Source: Opitutia bacterium
GTDB taxonomy: Bacteria > Verrucomicrobiota > Verrucomicrobiia > Opitutales > Opitutaceae
NCBI GenBank assembly: GCA_003157575.1
Contig: PMKA01000055.1
Location: 1-9,773, forward strand
Direction: 5' to 3'
DNA length: 9,773 nucleotides
Made by a program: the position numbers and the translations under genes. Positions 1 through 7,663 of the stretch are shown piece by piece. The notes beneath the pieces were generated by a model. It worked only from the letters and a program-made list of their open reading frames with translations, was not told the DNA's origin and did not search any database. How positions within the stretch are numbered: position 1 is the stretch's first letter; the number at the start of each line of letters is the position of its first letter.

Positions 1-102
1 CCTGTAGTCCGTGGTCCCGTAGTCCTGTAGTCCGTGGTCCCGTAGTCCTGTAGTCCGTGGTCCCGTAGTCACGTAGTCCGTGGTCCCTTAGTCCCGTAGT
101 CC
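1..102. repeat. 23-bp tandem repeat, about 4.4 copies
   Basis: Three identical 23-bp units lie at 1-23, 24-46 and 47-69. A fourth at 70-92 has three mismatches, and a partial fifth spans 93-102. Each unit is built from three smaller blocks of 8, 7 and 8 nt that resemble each other, of the form (C)CCGTRGT, so the array is also an imperfect 7-8 nt repeat. The unit length is not a multiple of three and the blocks bring TAG stops into the + frames, so it is not a coding repeat on that strand. It starts at the window edge and may extend upstream. It ends 6 nt before the TTG start of the first gene and supplies the in-frame stop (TAG at 97-99) that limits that gene's 5' end. Function is unknown. 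Confidence 0.93.
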
Positions 103-108
103 TCTCCG

Positions 109-1224
109 TTGAAAATCGCCCAGATCGTCCCCAGCCTGGAGGAGAAATACGGCGGGCCTTCGCGCTCCGTGCGCAAGCTCGCCGCCGCGCTGGCCGCGCT
201 CGGTCAGGACGTCGACCTCCTCAGCACGCGCCCGGGTCAAGGTGCGGACCCCGTCCAGGAAGGTCGTCTGCACGTGCTGCAATTCCGGCGGGACCGGCCG
301 GAATTTCTTTGCCCATCGTCGGGCTTGCGGGAACACCTGCGCAGTCATTCCTACGACTGCATCCATCATCATGCGCTCTGGCTGCGGACCCTCGACTATT
401 CCCGCCGGTGCGCCGAAAGCAACGGCCTGCCGCTGGTCATTTCCCCGCGGGGCATGATGACCGACTGGTCCTGGCAGCATCATCGCTGGAGGAAGATGCT
501 CGCCGGACAGCTGGTCCATCCCGGCGCGATCGCCCGGGCGGATGGCTGGCACGCGACGAGCGATGACGAGGCCGATGACATCCGCCGGCGCGGCATCCGA
601 CAGCCGGTTTGCGTCGCGCCAAACGGCGTCGAGCGGCCCACAGACGGGGAACTGGCCGTGTCCCTCGCAACGTGGACGCAGCTGTATCCAGCGTTGGCCG
701 GTCGTCCGGTGGCCCTGTTTTACTCCCGTTTTCACCGCAAGAAGCGCCTTCTCGAGCTTATTGATCTCTGGGTCTCCACCGCACCCAGGGAATGGGTGCT
801 TCTCGTGGCCGGCATACCGGAAGAGTACACGACGGAAGACCTTGCCGCCCGCGTGCGCCGGCACTCCGCCTCCGATCGCATCGTGATCGCCGATGGCGGC
901 AACCGGTCGCCGCCGTACGGCGTGGCGTCCCTTTTCCTGCTGCCCTCGCACACCGAGAACTTCGGGATGGCGATCGCCGAGGCGATGGCCTGGGGCGTCC
1001 CCGTGCTGGTCACGGACACAACGCCATGGGCGGAGGTCGCCGCCCGCGACCTGGGATGGTGTGTGCCTTGGGCAGCTTATCCCGCGACATTGCGTGCAGC
1101 GCTTGGAGAGCCGGCCGACCGGCTCGAACTGCGCGGCTCCAGGGCGCGCGACTGGGTGCTCGCGCGGTATTCGTGGCAGCGGGCGGCGGAAGCACTCATC
1201 GGATTTTATGAACAGTTGCGATAA
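109..1224 (+). CDS. Glycosyltransferase family 4 (GT-B fold)
   Basis: A 371-residue cytoplasmic sugar transferase that probably adds a sugar from a nucleotide-sugar donor to a lipid-linked glycan. The N-terminus (MKIAQIVPS, then GGPSRS at 15-20) is typical of GT4 enzymes. SPRGMMTDW (112-120) is a common acceptor-domain motif, PNGV sits at 171-174, and the C-terminal donor domain carries the EX7E motif (E283 and E291 in ENFGMAIAE), followed by WGVPVLVTD. The start is TTG at 109. An in-frame TAG at 97-99 leaves no other start, and the protein begins exactly where family members begin. No Shine-Dalgarno is visible; the preceding bases are pyrimidine-rich and follow the tandem repeat. The 3' end overlaps the next gene by 17 nt. 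Donor and acceptor sugars cannot be read from the sequence. Confidence 0.93.
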   Translation: MKIAQIVPSLEEKYGGPSRSVRKLAAALAALGQDVDLLSTRPGQGADPVQEGRLHVLQFRRDRPEFLCPSSGLREHLRSHSYDCIHHHALWLRTLDYSRRCAESNGLPLVISPRGMMTDWSWQHHRWRKMLAGQLVHPGAIARADGWHATSDDEADDIRRRGIRQPVCVAPNGVERPTDGELAVSLATWTQLYPALAGRPVALFYSRFHRKKRLLELIDLWVSTAPREWVLLVAGIPEEYTTEDLAARVRRHSASDRIVIADGGNRSPPYGVASLFLLPSHTENFGMAIAEAMAWGVPVLVTDTTPWAEVAARDLGWCVPWAAYPATLRAALGEPADRLELRGSRARDWVLARYSWQRAAEALIGFYEQLR

Positions 1225-2680
1225 GCCCAGGGCACCGGACGACCAGCGGGGACGTCATGCCCACGACGGCCTGCAGATCGCAACCCTGCTTCACGTCGCA
1301 ACCCTCGTCGTTTTCGCCACCTGGGATTTCGGCGGGGAAACCGATTTCGCCAGCTCCGTGATCAGCTGGTGGGGCAGCCTCGCCATGGTGATCCTCGTGC
1401 TCACCTGCATGCGCCGGTGGAAATCGGGCGAGGGCATGCCCGGCGCCCTGCCCTGGCTCCTGCCGCCGCTCTTGTTCAATCTCCTGGTCCTCGTCAGCGT
1501 CCTGAATCCGAGTTTCACGCAGGCCGTTGTTCACGGGGCCCCGGTGTTCATGAAGAGCGGCGCCCGCCCGGGTTGGCCGAGCTCCGCCCGTCCCCTCCTT
1601 TCCTTGCGTGCGCTCTGGCAGTTCGACGCGATCTTTCTCACCTGCTTCAATCTGGCAGTCGCAGTGATCCGCCAGCGGGTTTTGCGGTGGCTGCTGTTCG
1701 TGTTCACCATCAATGCCCTCGCGCTCGCCGTCATGGGCACATTTCAAAAGCTGGCGCAGGCGACCGGACTCTATTTCGGCGCGGTTCCCTCGCCCAACTC
1801 TTCATTTTTCGCGAGCTTCATTTATCACAATCACTGGGGCGCGTTCACCGTCCTCGCAACCTCGGCGGCCCTCGGGCTGCTGTTCCATCATGTCCGCGAG
1901 GGCGACCAGGACGACCGGAGACATTCGCCCGTGTTCTTCGCATTCGTCGCGATTTTGTTTATCGCGGCTTCAGTGCCGTTGAGCGCATCCCGGTCGTGCA
2001 CGGTGTTGTTGCTCGTCCTGCTGACAGGCGCCCTCCTCCACTGGCTGCGTTTGCGCCGCCGCCAGCTCAAGACGCGCGGAGGGTCGCTCTTCCTGCCTGC
2101 GGTCCTTTCGGTGGCGGTATTTGCCGGGACGCTCGGCGCCATCTACATCCTCGGCAAACCCACGATCGAAGCGCGGCTGGACACCACGCGGCAGCAGATC
2201 GGAGAGTTGCGCAGCCGCGGCGATTTCGGGTCGCGTCAGTTGCTCTACGCAGACACCTGGCACATGGCCGGCGACAAGTTTTGCTTCGGTTGGGGCCTCG
2301 GCGCCTATGCCACGGTTTTTCCCATCTACAACTCGCAATACGCCGTCGAACCGTTGTTGGGCCAGACTGTCTACACTCGGGCGCATTCGGACTGGCTTCA
2401 GGCCGTCGCCGAGGTCGGCCTGACGGGAACGCTGCTTCTTTTGCTGACGGGACTCATTCCGCTTGCCGCCGTGCTGCGCGAGCACCGCCACATTGAGGAG
2501 GTGCCGCGCGCGCTGCTTGCCGGGTGCGGCCTCATCGGACTCTATGCGTGGGTCGAGTTCCCCTTCGCAAACCCCGCGGTCCTCCTCGCTTTCTGGCTGT
2601 GCTTCTTCGCCGCCGTTCGCTATCACAAGCTCGCTGCTCAAGACAGGACAACCCAAACATGTTCTCCGTCCTCATCCTGA
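1208..2680 (+). CDS. O-antigen ligase / polymerase-like membrane protein (WaaL/Wzy type)
   Basis: A 490-residue polytopic inner-membrane protein with about 12 hydrophobic segments (roughly 22-37, 50-67, 82-99, 138-155, 160-177, 208-226, 242-258, 264-280, 295-314, 405-422, 436-448 and 454-470). A large hydrophilic loop at about 318-402, presumably periplasmic, holds the family hallmark: FGSRQLLYADTW (340-351), then GWGLGAY (361-367) and RAHSDWLQAVAEVGLTG (391-407). This matches the O-antigen ligase domain shared by WaaL ligases and Wzy polymerases, which move undecaprenyl-linked glycan at the periplasmic face. Sequence alone does not separate ligase from polymerase; position in an assembly operon next to an initiating transferase makes polymerase plausible. 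The ATG at 1208 lies inside the preceding gene, which suggests translational coupling. The next gene starts 22 nt before this stop. Confidence 0.87.
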   Translation: MNSCDKPRAPDDQRGRHAHDGLQIATLLHVATLVVFATWDFGGETDFASSVISWWGSLAMVILVLTCMRRWKSGEGMPGALPWLLPPLLFNLLVLVSVLNPSFTQAVVHGAPVFMKSGARPGWPSSARPLLSLRALWQFDAIFLTCFNLAVAVIRQRVLRWLLFVFTINALALAVMGTFQKLAQATGLYFGAVPSPNSSFFASFIYHNHWGAFTVLATSAALGLLFHHVREGDQDDRRHSPVFFAFVAILFIAASVPLSASRSCTVLLLVLLTGALLHWLRLRRRQLKTRGGSLFLPAVLSVAVFAGTLGAIYILGKPTIEARLDTTRQQIGELRSRGDFGSRQLLYADTWHMAGDKFCFGWGLGAYATVFPIYNSQYAVEPLLGQTVYTRAHSDWLQAVAEVGLTGTLLLLLTGLIPLAAVLREHRHIEEVPRALLAGCGLIGLYAWVEFPFANPAVLLAFWLCFFAAVRYHKLAAQDRTTQTCSPSSS

Positions 2681-3489
2681 CGCTCAACGAGGAAAAAATG
2701 CTGCCCGTCTGTCTCGCGTCGACGAGAGGCTGCGACGATGTTGTCGTCCTCGATTCGGGCTCGAGGGATGCCACCGCGGCGCTTGCCGCAGCCGCCGGTG
2801 CACGCGTGGTGGTCCATCCGTTCGAGGATTTCGCCCGGCAACGCAATTTCGCACACCGTGAGATCGAGTTTCGTCATCCCTGGGTCTTCCATCTCGACGC
2901 CGATGAACAGCTGACCGGGGAGTTAAAAGCCGAGTGCGCGACGTTCACCGGCGCCGAGCCGCTGGACGGGTGCTTTGCGGCTCCGCGCATGATCTGGGAA
3001 GGGCGCTGGATACCCCGTTGCACGGACTATCCGGCATGGCAGGCGCGTTTCGTCAAAGCCCGTGGATTTGAGTTTGTTCAGGCAGGTCATGGCCAGCGCG
3101 AGGCTCCGCAGATGAGGATGGGCCGTTTGAGGGCGAATTATCTTCACGACCTGTCCGCCGAAGGTGCCGCCGGATGGCTGGCCAAGCACCGACGGTATGC
3201 CCGGCAGGAGGCCGAGGCGTTCTTCGCCACCGACGGAGGAACCGGCCTTCGCCTGGGCGCGCTTCTGACCGGAACCGTGCTCGCGCGGCGCCGTGCGCTC
3301 AAATATCTCAGCTACCATTTGCCGGGCCGCCCCGTCCTGCGCTTCATCTATCAGTATCTTCTTCGCGGAGGATTCCTCGACGGCGGTCCGGGCTACCGCT
3401 ACTGCCGCCTGCTGGCCCGGTACGAGGGTTTTGCCGATCAGGAGATCCGGCTTTTGCGGGCTGGACGGACGACGCTTCGAACATCATGA
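2659..3489 (+). CDS. Glycosyltransferase family 2 (WaaE/KdtX-like)
   Basis: A 276-residue GT-A fold glycosyltransferase. The N-terminus FSVLILTLNEEKMLPVCL is the usual GT2 opening. LDSGSRDAT (31-39) and the metal/nucleotide-binding LDADE (79-83) follow, with QRNFA (61-65) and HPWVFHLDADE as in the LPS-core beta-1,4-glucosyltransferase family WaaE/KdtX. The basic C-terminal part (about 205-276), with LPGRPVLRFIYQYLLRGGFLDG, is also characteristic of that family and may associate with the membrane. The ATG at 2659 is preceded by AGGA at 2645-2648, about 10 nt upstream, and starts inside the ligase/polymerase gene. The open frame extends further upstream, but the extra residues are a shadow of that gene. 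The stop overlaps the next start as ATGA. Likely role: addition of a hexose to the growing glycan; exact substrate unknown. Confidence 0.9.
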   Translation: MFSVLILTLNEEKMLPVCLASTRGCDDVVVLDSGSRDATAALAAAAGARVVVHPFEDFARQRNFAHREIEFRHPWVFHLDADEQLTGELKAECATFTGAEPLDGCFAAPRMIWEGRWIPRCTDYPAWQARFVKARGFEFVQAGHGQREAPQMRMGRLRANYLHDLSAEGAAGWLAKHRRYARQEAEAFFATDGGTGLRLGALLTGTVLARRRALKYLSYHLPGRPVLRFIYQYLLRGGFLDGGPGYRYCRLLARYEGFADQEIRLLRAGRTTLRTS

Positions 3490-4712
3490 CGGATCCGGAA
3501 CATCAACCCCGGGTGCTGCTTGTAAACCGCTTCTACTGGCCTGATGAAGCAGCGACTGGACAGCTGCTTACCGACCTGGCGGAAGGGCTGGCAGCCCGTG
3601 GCCACCGGATCGTGGTGTTTGCCAGTCATGACCACAATCCGACAACGCCCCAGAGGGAGACCCATCGCGGTGTGGATATCATCCGCGTGCGCTCCACCCG
3701 TTGGGGCCGGCGAAGCCTGGCGGCCAAGGCGGTCGACTATGCAACGTTCACCGTGGCGATCCGGAGCGCGTTGAGTGCCGAAGCACAGCCGGGCGACCGG
3801 ATTGTCGCCATGACGGATCCGCCGGCGCTTGTCTTCATCGCCGCGGCCGCGGCCCGCCGAACGGGCGTCGGCGCCGTTCACTGGCTGCAGGATATTCACC
3901 CTGAGATCACGCTCGCGCTGTCGCCAAACCGGCTCCTGGCCCGGCTCTGCCGGCCCTGGATCCGCTGGCGAAATACCGCATGGAAGCATGCCCGGACATG
4001 CGTGGCGATCAGCCGCGACATGGCCGCGCTGGTTGCCGAAAACGGTGTACCGGAAGCGCGGGTGCGCGTGATTCCGAACTGGGCTCCCGGCGGCAGCTCA
4101 CTGGCTCCGGTGGCGCTCGAAAAGAACCTCCTGCGGCAACATTGGGGATTGGAAGGGAAATTCGTGGTCGCCTACTCCGGCAACCTCGGGCGCGTCCATG
4201 TCTTCGGCCCGTTGCTGGCGGCGGCCGCCCTTCTCCGCAATGACCCCGGCATCGTCTTCCTCTTCATTGGCGCGGGCCCCCAGCGGGCAACCCTCGAGAA
4301 ACAGGCGCAGCTGAAGGGGCTCACCAACGTGCAGTTCCATCCCGCGCAGCCGCAGGCCCGTCTCGCAGAGAGCCTGTCCGTGGCCGACGTTCATTTGGTG
4401 ACGTTGCGCCCCGGATGTGAACGGCTCGTCTATCCGAGCAAACTGTACGGAATCGCCGCCGTCGCCCGTCCGGTTGTGTTCATCGGTCCGCTCGAATGCG
4501 AACTGGCCCGCACGGTCCAGCAGGGTGGATTCGGCGTTGCGGTGCCCGTGCACGACGCCGGGGCGTTGGCCGGCGCGATCCGCGCATTGCAGGCCGATCC
4601 GGCGCACCGCGCGGCCATGGGAAAATCCGCCGCGGAATGGGCGCAGGCGACCGGCGGGCTGGCGGCCGCCTTGACCCAATGGGAGGGCTTGCTTGCCGTT
4701 GGTCCGCCATGA
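3486..4712 (+). CDS. Glycosyltransferase family 4 (WbuB-like)
   Basis: A 408-residue GT-B glycosyltransferase resembling the WbuB group found in O-antigen and capsule clusters. VLLVNRFYWPDEAATGQLLTDLA (10-32) is the typical N-terminal segment of this group. VHWLQDIHPE (131-140), IPNWA (196-200), YSGNLGRVH (230-238), and PSKLYGIAAVARPVVFIG (317-334) are further family landmarks. The last motif replaces the usual EX7E segment, as is common in this subgroup. The start is ATG at 3486, in a 4-nt ATGA overlap with the upstream stop. Upstream in-frame codons belong to the preceding gene read in another frame. The 3' end overlaps the next start in the same ATGA manner, so these genes are very probably co-transcribed and coupled. 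Substrate cannot be assigned. Confidence 0.91.
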   Translation: MTDPEHQPRVLLVNRFYWPDEAATGQLLTDLAEGLAARGHRIVVFASHDHNPTTPQRETHRGVDIIRVRSTRWGRRSLAAKAVDYATFTVAIRSALSAEAQPGDRIVAMTDPPALVFIAAAAARRTGVGAVHWLQDIHPEITLALSPNRLLARLCRPWIRWRNTAWKHARTCVAISRDMAALVAENGVPEARVRVIPNWAPGGSSLAPVALEKNLLRQHWGLEGKFVVAYSGNLGRVHVFGPLLAAAALLRNDPGIVFLFIGAGPQRATLEKQAQLKGLTNVQFHPAQPQARLAESLSVADVHLVTLRPGCERLVYPSKLYGIAAVARPVVFIGPLECELARTVQQGGFGVAVPVHDAGALAGAIRALQADPAHRAAMGKSAAEWAQATGGLAAALTQWEGLLAVGPP

Positions 4713-6151
4713 CCTCCTCGCAGCCTGCCGGACTTCGGGTCCTCCAGACTGCTAAAAACAAAGCCGTATCGTTCATGATCCGCCGTCGTTTAACACCCTT
4801 GTTGTTGTTCGTCCTCGACCTTGCGTGCGTGGTCGCGGTCTTCAACATCATCGGTTGGGCCCGTGGAACGCCGTCGCCGGGCGGCTGGCATGATCCTTCC
4901 CTGCTCGGTCCGTTCGCGGTGCTCGTCTTCGTCATCCATCTGATCGACGGCTACTCATCCAGGACGGACATGCTGAGCCTCGCCTACACCAGCCAGCATG
5001 CGATCGCCCTGATCGCCGCAATGCTGGTCATGCTCCTGATCACCTTCGTTTTCATCAAGGACGAGTATTCCCTCCAGTCTTCCCGGGCGGTGATCGTCGT
5101 TGCCTTCATAACCCTGATTCCATTGACCCTGGGCTACCGCCGCTGGCTCACACTTCACAGAGCGGGAGCGCACAACCGCCGGTCAATCGTGTTCGTGGGC
5201 AGTGAAGCCAGCTGCCTGGGCTTCAGGGACACGTGCGAGACGAATCACCTTCAACAGGAGGTCCTCTACGTGGCGACCGACGTGGATCCCCGCGAAAGCG
5301 CCTCTCCGTTTGGGGGCCTCGAATTGCATGCCGTCCCTCAACTGTTCACCCTCGTGGACCGGCTCGGCGGGAAGGTGGAGGCGATCGTTCTCCATGAATC
5401 CAGCCGCGACCTGCCCTTCGCCGTCTCCCAAAAACTGATGGAGCTGCATTTCGCAGGCGTGTCGACCTACACCCTGGAGCTGTTTCACGAGGTCTATTGG
5501 CGGAAGATTCCGCTCACCGGTCTGAATCAGACGTGGTTGTTTCAGGAAGGTTTCCAGATCGCCCGGGATCCGGTTTTCGCGCGGCTGAAACGGATCATGG
5601 ACATCCTTCTGGCCGCCCTGGGCATGGTCCTTTTCTCGCCGCTGCTCCTGTTGTCCGCGCTCGCCGTGTGGATCTGCGACCGCGGACCGGTATTTTTCGC
5701 CCAGACGCGGATCGGAAAGAACGGCGTGCCCTTCCAGATCCTGAAGTTCCGCACAATGCGGACCAGCGTCGCAGCGGGCGATGTCTACACCCAGAAGAAC
5801 GACCCCCGGATCACGTTTGTCGGCCGCTTCCTGCGCGCCACCCGGCTGGATGAGTTTCCCCAACTCTGGAACGTGCTCCGGGGAGATATGAGCCTGATCG
5901 GGCCGCGCGCCGAATGGGACAGGCTCGTCGCGGGTTACGAACGCGACATCCCCTGTTACCATTTTCGCCACCTCATGAAGCCGGGGATCACCGGCTGGGC
6001 GCAGGTGAATTATCCATACGGCGCAAACATCGACGACACCCTTAGGAAGCTCGAATACGACCTGTACTACATCCGCCATTTCTCGTTCACTCTCGACGCC
6101 TCGATTGTCCTGAAGACGATCCATATCATGCTCGGCGGCAAGGGGCGCTAG
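4709..6151 (+). CDS. Polyprenyl-phosphate glycosyl-1-phosphate transferase (WcaJ/EPS sugar transferase family)
   Basis: A 480-residue membrane enzyme that transfers a sugar 1-phosphate from a UDP-sugar to undecaprenyl phosphate, the first step of lipid-linked glycan assembly. Four N-terminal hydrophobic helices lie at about 27-48, 65-82, 97-117 and 126-143. A soluble nucleotide-binding-like domain follows ([10 protein letters not shown] at 157-166), then a hydrophobic segment at 298-320 and the bacterial sugar transferase catalytic domain. Its hallmarks are all present: KFRTM (346-350), [22 protein letters not shown] (379-400, with the Asp-Glu pair 381-382) and [15 protein letters not shown] (424-438). 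The start at 4709 shares ATGA with the previous stop; an alternative ATG at 4775 would remove 22 residues without touching a domain. It is the last gene of the overlapping set. The sugar (glucose or galactose being common) is not determined. Confidence 0.93.
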   Translation: MTSSQPAGLRVLQTAKNKAVSFMIRRRLTPLLLFVLDLACVVAVFNIIGWARGTPSPGGWHDPSLLGPFAVLVFVIHLIDGYSSRTDMLSLAYTSQHAIALIAAMLVMLLITFVFIKDEYSLQSSRAVIVVAFITLIPLTLGYRRWLTLHRAGAHNRRSIVFVGSEASCLGFRDTCETNHLQQEVLYVATDVDPRESASPFGGLELHAVPQLFTLVDRLGGKVEAIVLHESSRDLPFAVSQKLMELHFAGVSTYTLELFHEVYWRKIPLTGLNQTWLFQEGFQIARDPVFARLKRIMDILLAALGMVLFSPLLLLSALAVWICDRGPVFFAQTRIGKNGVPFQILKFRTMRTSVAAGDVYTQKNDPRITFVGRFLRATRLDEFPQLWNVLRGDMSLIGPRAEWDRLVAGYERDIPCYHFRHLMKPGITGWAQVNYPYGANIDDTLRKLEYDLYYIRHFSFTLDASIVLKTIHIMLGGKGR

Positions 6152-6265
6152 GAACCTGTCGGGCTTCGCCCTCCACCTTTGGGTTGTGGCCTTAATGCCG
6201 CGGTGTGAGACATCTGGGCCGGTGCCATTCGCAAAAAGCGGTCGATCTGCATAACCTGGGTGTAA
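6152..6265 (+). other. Spacer between polysaccharide operon and oxidoreductase
   Basis: A 114-nt gap that holds no gene I can support. There is no convincing intrinsic terminator: the only hairpins are short (a 4-bp stem GGGC/GCCC near 6169-6179) and lack a T tract. A weak sigma70-like pair can be drawn, TTCGCA at 6228-6233 and CATAAC at 6250-6255 with a 16-nt spacer, which would start transcription only a few bases before the ATG at 6266. Neither element is a close match, so read-through from the polysaccharide operon cannot be excluded. Confidence 0.4.
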
Positions 6266-7663
6266 ATGCTTCATTACGACTTTATCGCCATCGGAGGCGG
6301 CAGCGCGGGTTTCAACGCAGCACGCGTCGCTGCCGAACTGGGGAAGAAAGTGGCCGTCGTCGACGGTGCGAAAAAGCTCGGCGGGCTTTGCATTCTGCGG
6401 GGCTGCATGCCGTCGAAGACATTGCTCTACAGCGCGGAGGTCCTGCACCGCGCCCGCCTCGGCCGCATCTTCGGCCTGAAGATTCCGCACGCCTCTGCAG
6501 ACATGAAGGCCGTCCATGCGCGCAAGAAGCGGCTCATCGACGGCTTCGCCCGGTACCGGGTGAGACAGCTTGCCGCCGGCGATTTCGATCTCCACCGCCA
6601 AACGGCCGCCTTCGTCGACCCCTGCACCCTGGCGCTGTCGAACGGCACTCGCCTGCGTGCGGACCGCTTCCTGATCGCGACCGGATCGAAGGTCAGCGTT
6701 CCGCCGGTGCCGGGGCTCGCCTCCGTCCCTTTCTGGACCAGCGACGACGTGCTCGAACTCGACCGCGTGCCCGAATCCGTGATCGTGCTCGGCGGCGGCA
6801 TCGTGGCCTGCGAACTTGCACAGTTCCTCCGGCGCATCGGCGCGCGTGTGGTCATGATCCAGCGGAGTCCACACCTTCTTCGCGAACATTCGCCGGAGGC
6901 GGCTGAGGTCGTGCAAAAGGCCTTCCATGACGAAGGGATCGAGGTGTTCACCGACACGGGGATCCGGCGGGTGTCCTTCGGCCGGCGCGGCTTCCGGGTG
7001 GCTTTCGAACAGGGCGGGCATGTGGTTATCCGCCAGGCGCGGCATCTTTTGAACGCCATGGGCCGCGAACCCAACACCGCCGGCCTTGGTCTCGACGCCG
7101 CCGGCGTGAAACTCGGTTCTTCGGGCCGCGTGGTTGTCAACCGGTGGCAGCAATCAAGCCGGCCCCACATCTATGCCGCCGGCGACGTCTGCGGGCCGCA
7201 CGACATCGTGCATCTCGCCATCGCCCAGGGGGAACTGGCCGCGCGCCACGCCTGCGGCGTCCGGAAGATCCGTCCCGTCGACCACTCGCTCCTGCTTGAC
7301 GTGGTCTTCACCGAACCCCAGCTGGCTGCAATCGGCCGGAGCGAAAACGAGCTGCGGAGCCGGGGCGTGCGCTACCTGCAGGCTTCGTATCCGTTCAATG
7401 ACCACGGGAAATCGATCCTCATGGAGGCCGGCTGCGGCTACGTGAAGATTTTCGCCGAACCGCGGCGCGGACGCATCCTCGGGGCGGAAATCGTGGGGCC
7501 GGACGCAGGGGAGCTCATCCACTGTTTCAGCGGCCCGCTCGCAATGCGCGCAACCGTCTTCGACCTTCTGCGCGCGCCGTGGTACCATCCGACGCTTGCG
7601 GAGATTATCACCTATCCGCTGGAGGAGATCGCAGAGAAAATCCGGCTTACACAGCCAGCCTGA
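6266..7663 (+). CDS. FAD/NAD(P) disulfide oxidoreductase (lipoamide dehydrogenase/mercuric reductase superfamily)
   Basis: A 465-residue cytoplasmic flavoprotein, full length for the class I pyridine nucleotide-disulfide oxidoreductases. It shows the FAD-binding GGGSAG (10-15), the redox-active disulfide C42-x4-C47 in LCILRGCMPSK, IATGSK (137-142), the NAD(P)-binding GGGIVACE (176-183), the second FAD motif YAAGDVCG (303-310), and the C-terminal dimerisation domain with the catalytic pair H441 and E446 in HPTLAE. All residues for disulfide chemistry are therefore present. The substrate is unknown: no E2/E3 partner genes are nearby, and the N-terminal metal-binding domain and C-terminal Cys pair of many mercuric reductases are missing. 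The active-site segment ILRGCMPSK departs from the classical NVGCIPSK. The ATG at 6266 has a weak GGGTG upstream. The 3' end overlaps convergent hisA by 17 bp, and a strong terminator follows 51 nt later. Confidence 0.92.
   Translation: MLHYDFIAIGGGSAGFNAARVAAELGKKVAVVDGAKKLGGLCILRGCMPSKTLLYSAEVLHRARLGRIFGLKIPHASADMKAVHARKKRLIDGFARYRVRQLAAGDFDLHRQTAAFVDPCTLALSNGTRLRADRFLIATGSKVSVPPVPGLASVPFWTSDDVLELDRVPESVIVLGGGIVACELAQFLRRIGARVVMIQRSPHLLREHSPEAAEVVQKAFHDEGIEVFTDTGIRRVSFGRRGFRVAFEQGGHVVIRQARHLLNAMGREPNTAGLGLDAAGVKLGSSGRVVVNRWQQSSRPHIYAAGDVCGPHDIVHLAIAQGELAARHACGVRKIRPVDHSLLLDVVFTEPQLAAIGRSENELRSRGVRYLQASYPFNDHGKSILMEAGCGYVKIFAEPRRGRILGAEIVGPDAGELIHCFSGPLAMRATVFDLLRAPWYHPTLAEIITYPLEEIAEKIRLTQPA

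Noticed and set aside
1..102. CRISPR array
   Set aside because: The 23-bp units are directly adjacent with no unique spacers, and no cas genes are present.
88..951. 287-codon - strand frame opposite the first glycosyltransferase
   Set aside because: Low-complexity, Arg/Gly/Pro-rich translation with no family resemblance; it is a shadow of the + strand gene and ends in the tandem repeat.
6169..6200. Terminator after the polysaccharide operon
   Set aside because: Only 4-bp stems can be drawn and none is followed by a T tract.
5183..7153. 656-codon open frame on the - strand across the sugar transferase, the spacer and the oxidoreductase
   Set aside because: It is antisense to two clearly conserved genes, shows no recognisable domain, and long antisense frames are expected in GC-rich coding DNA.
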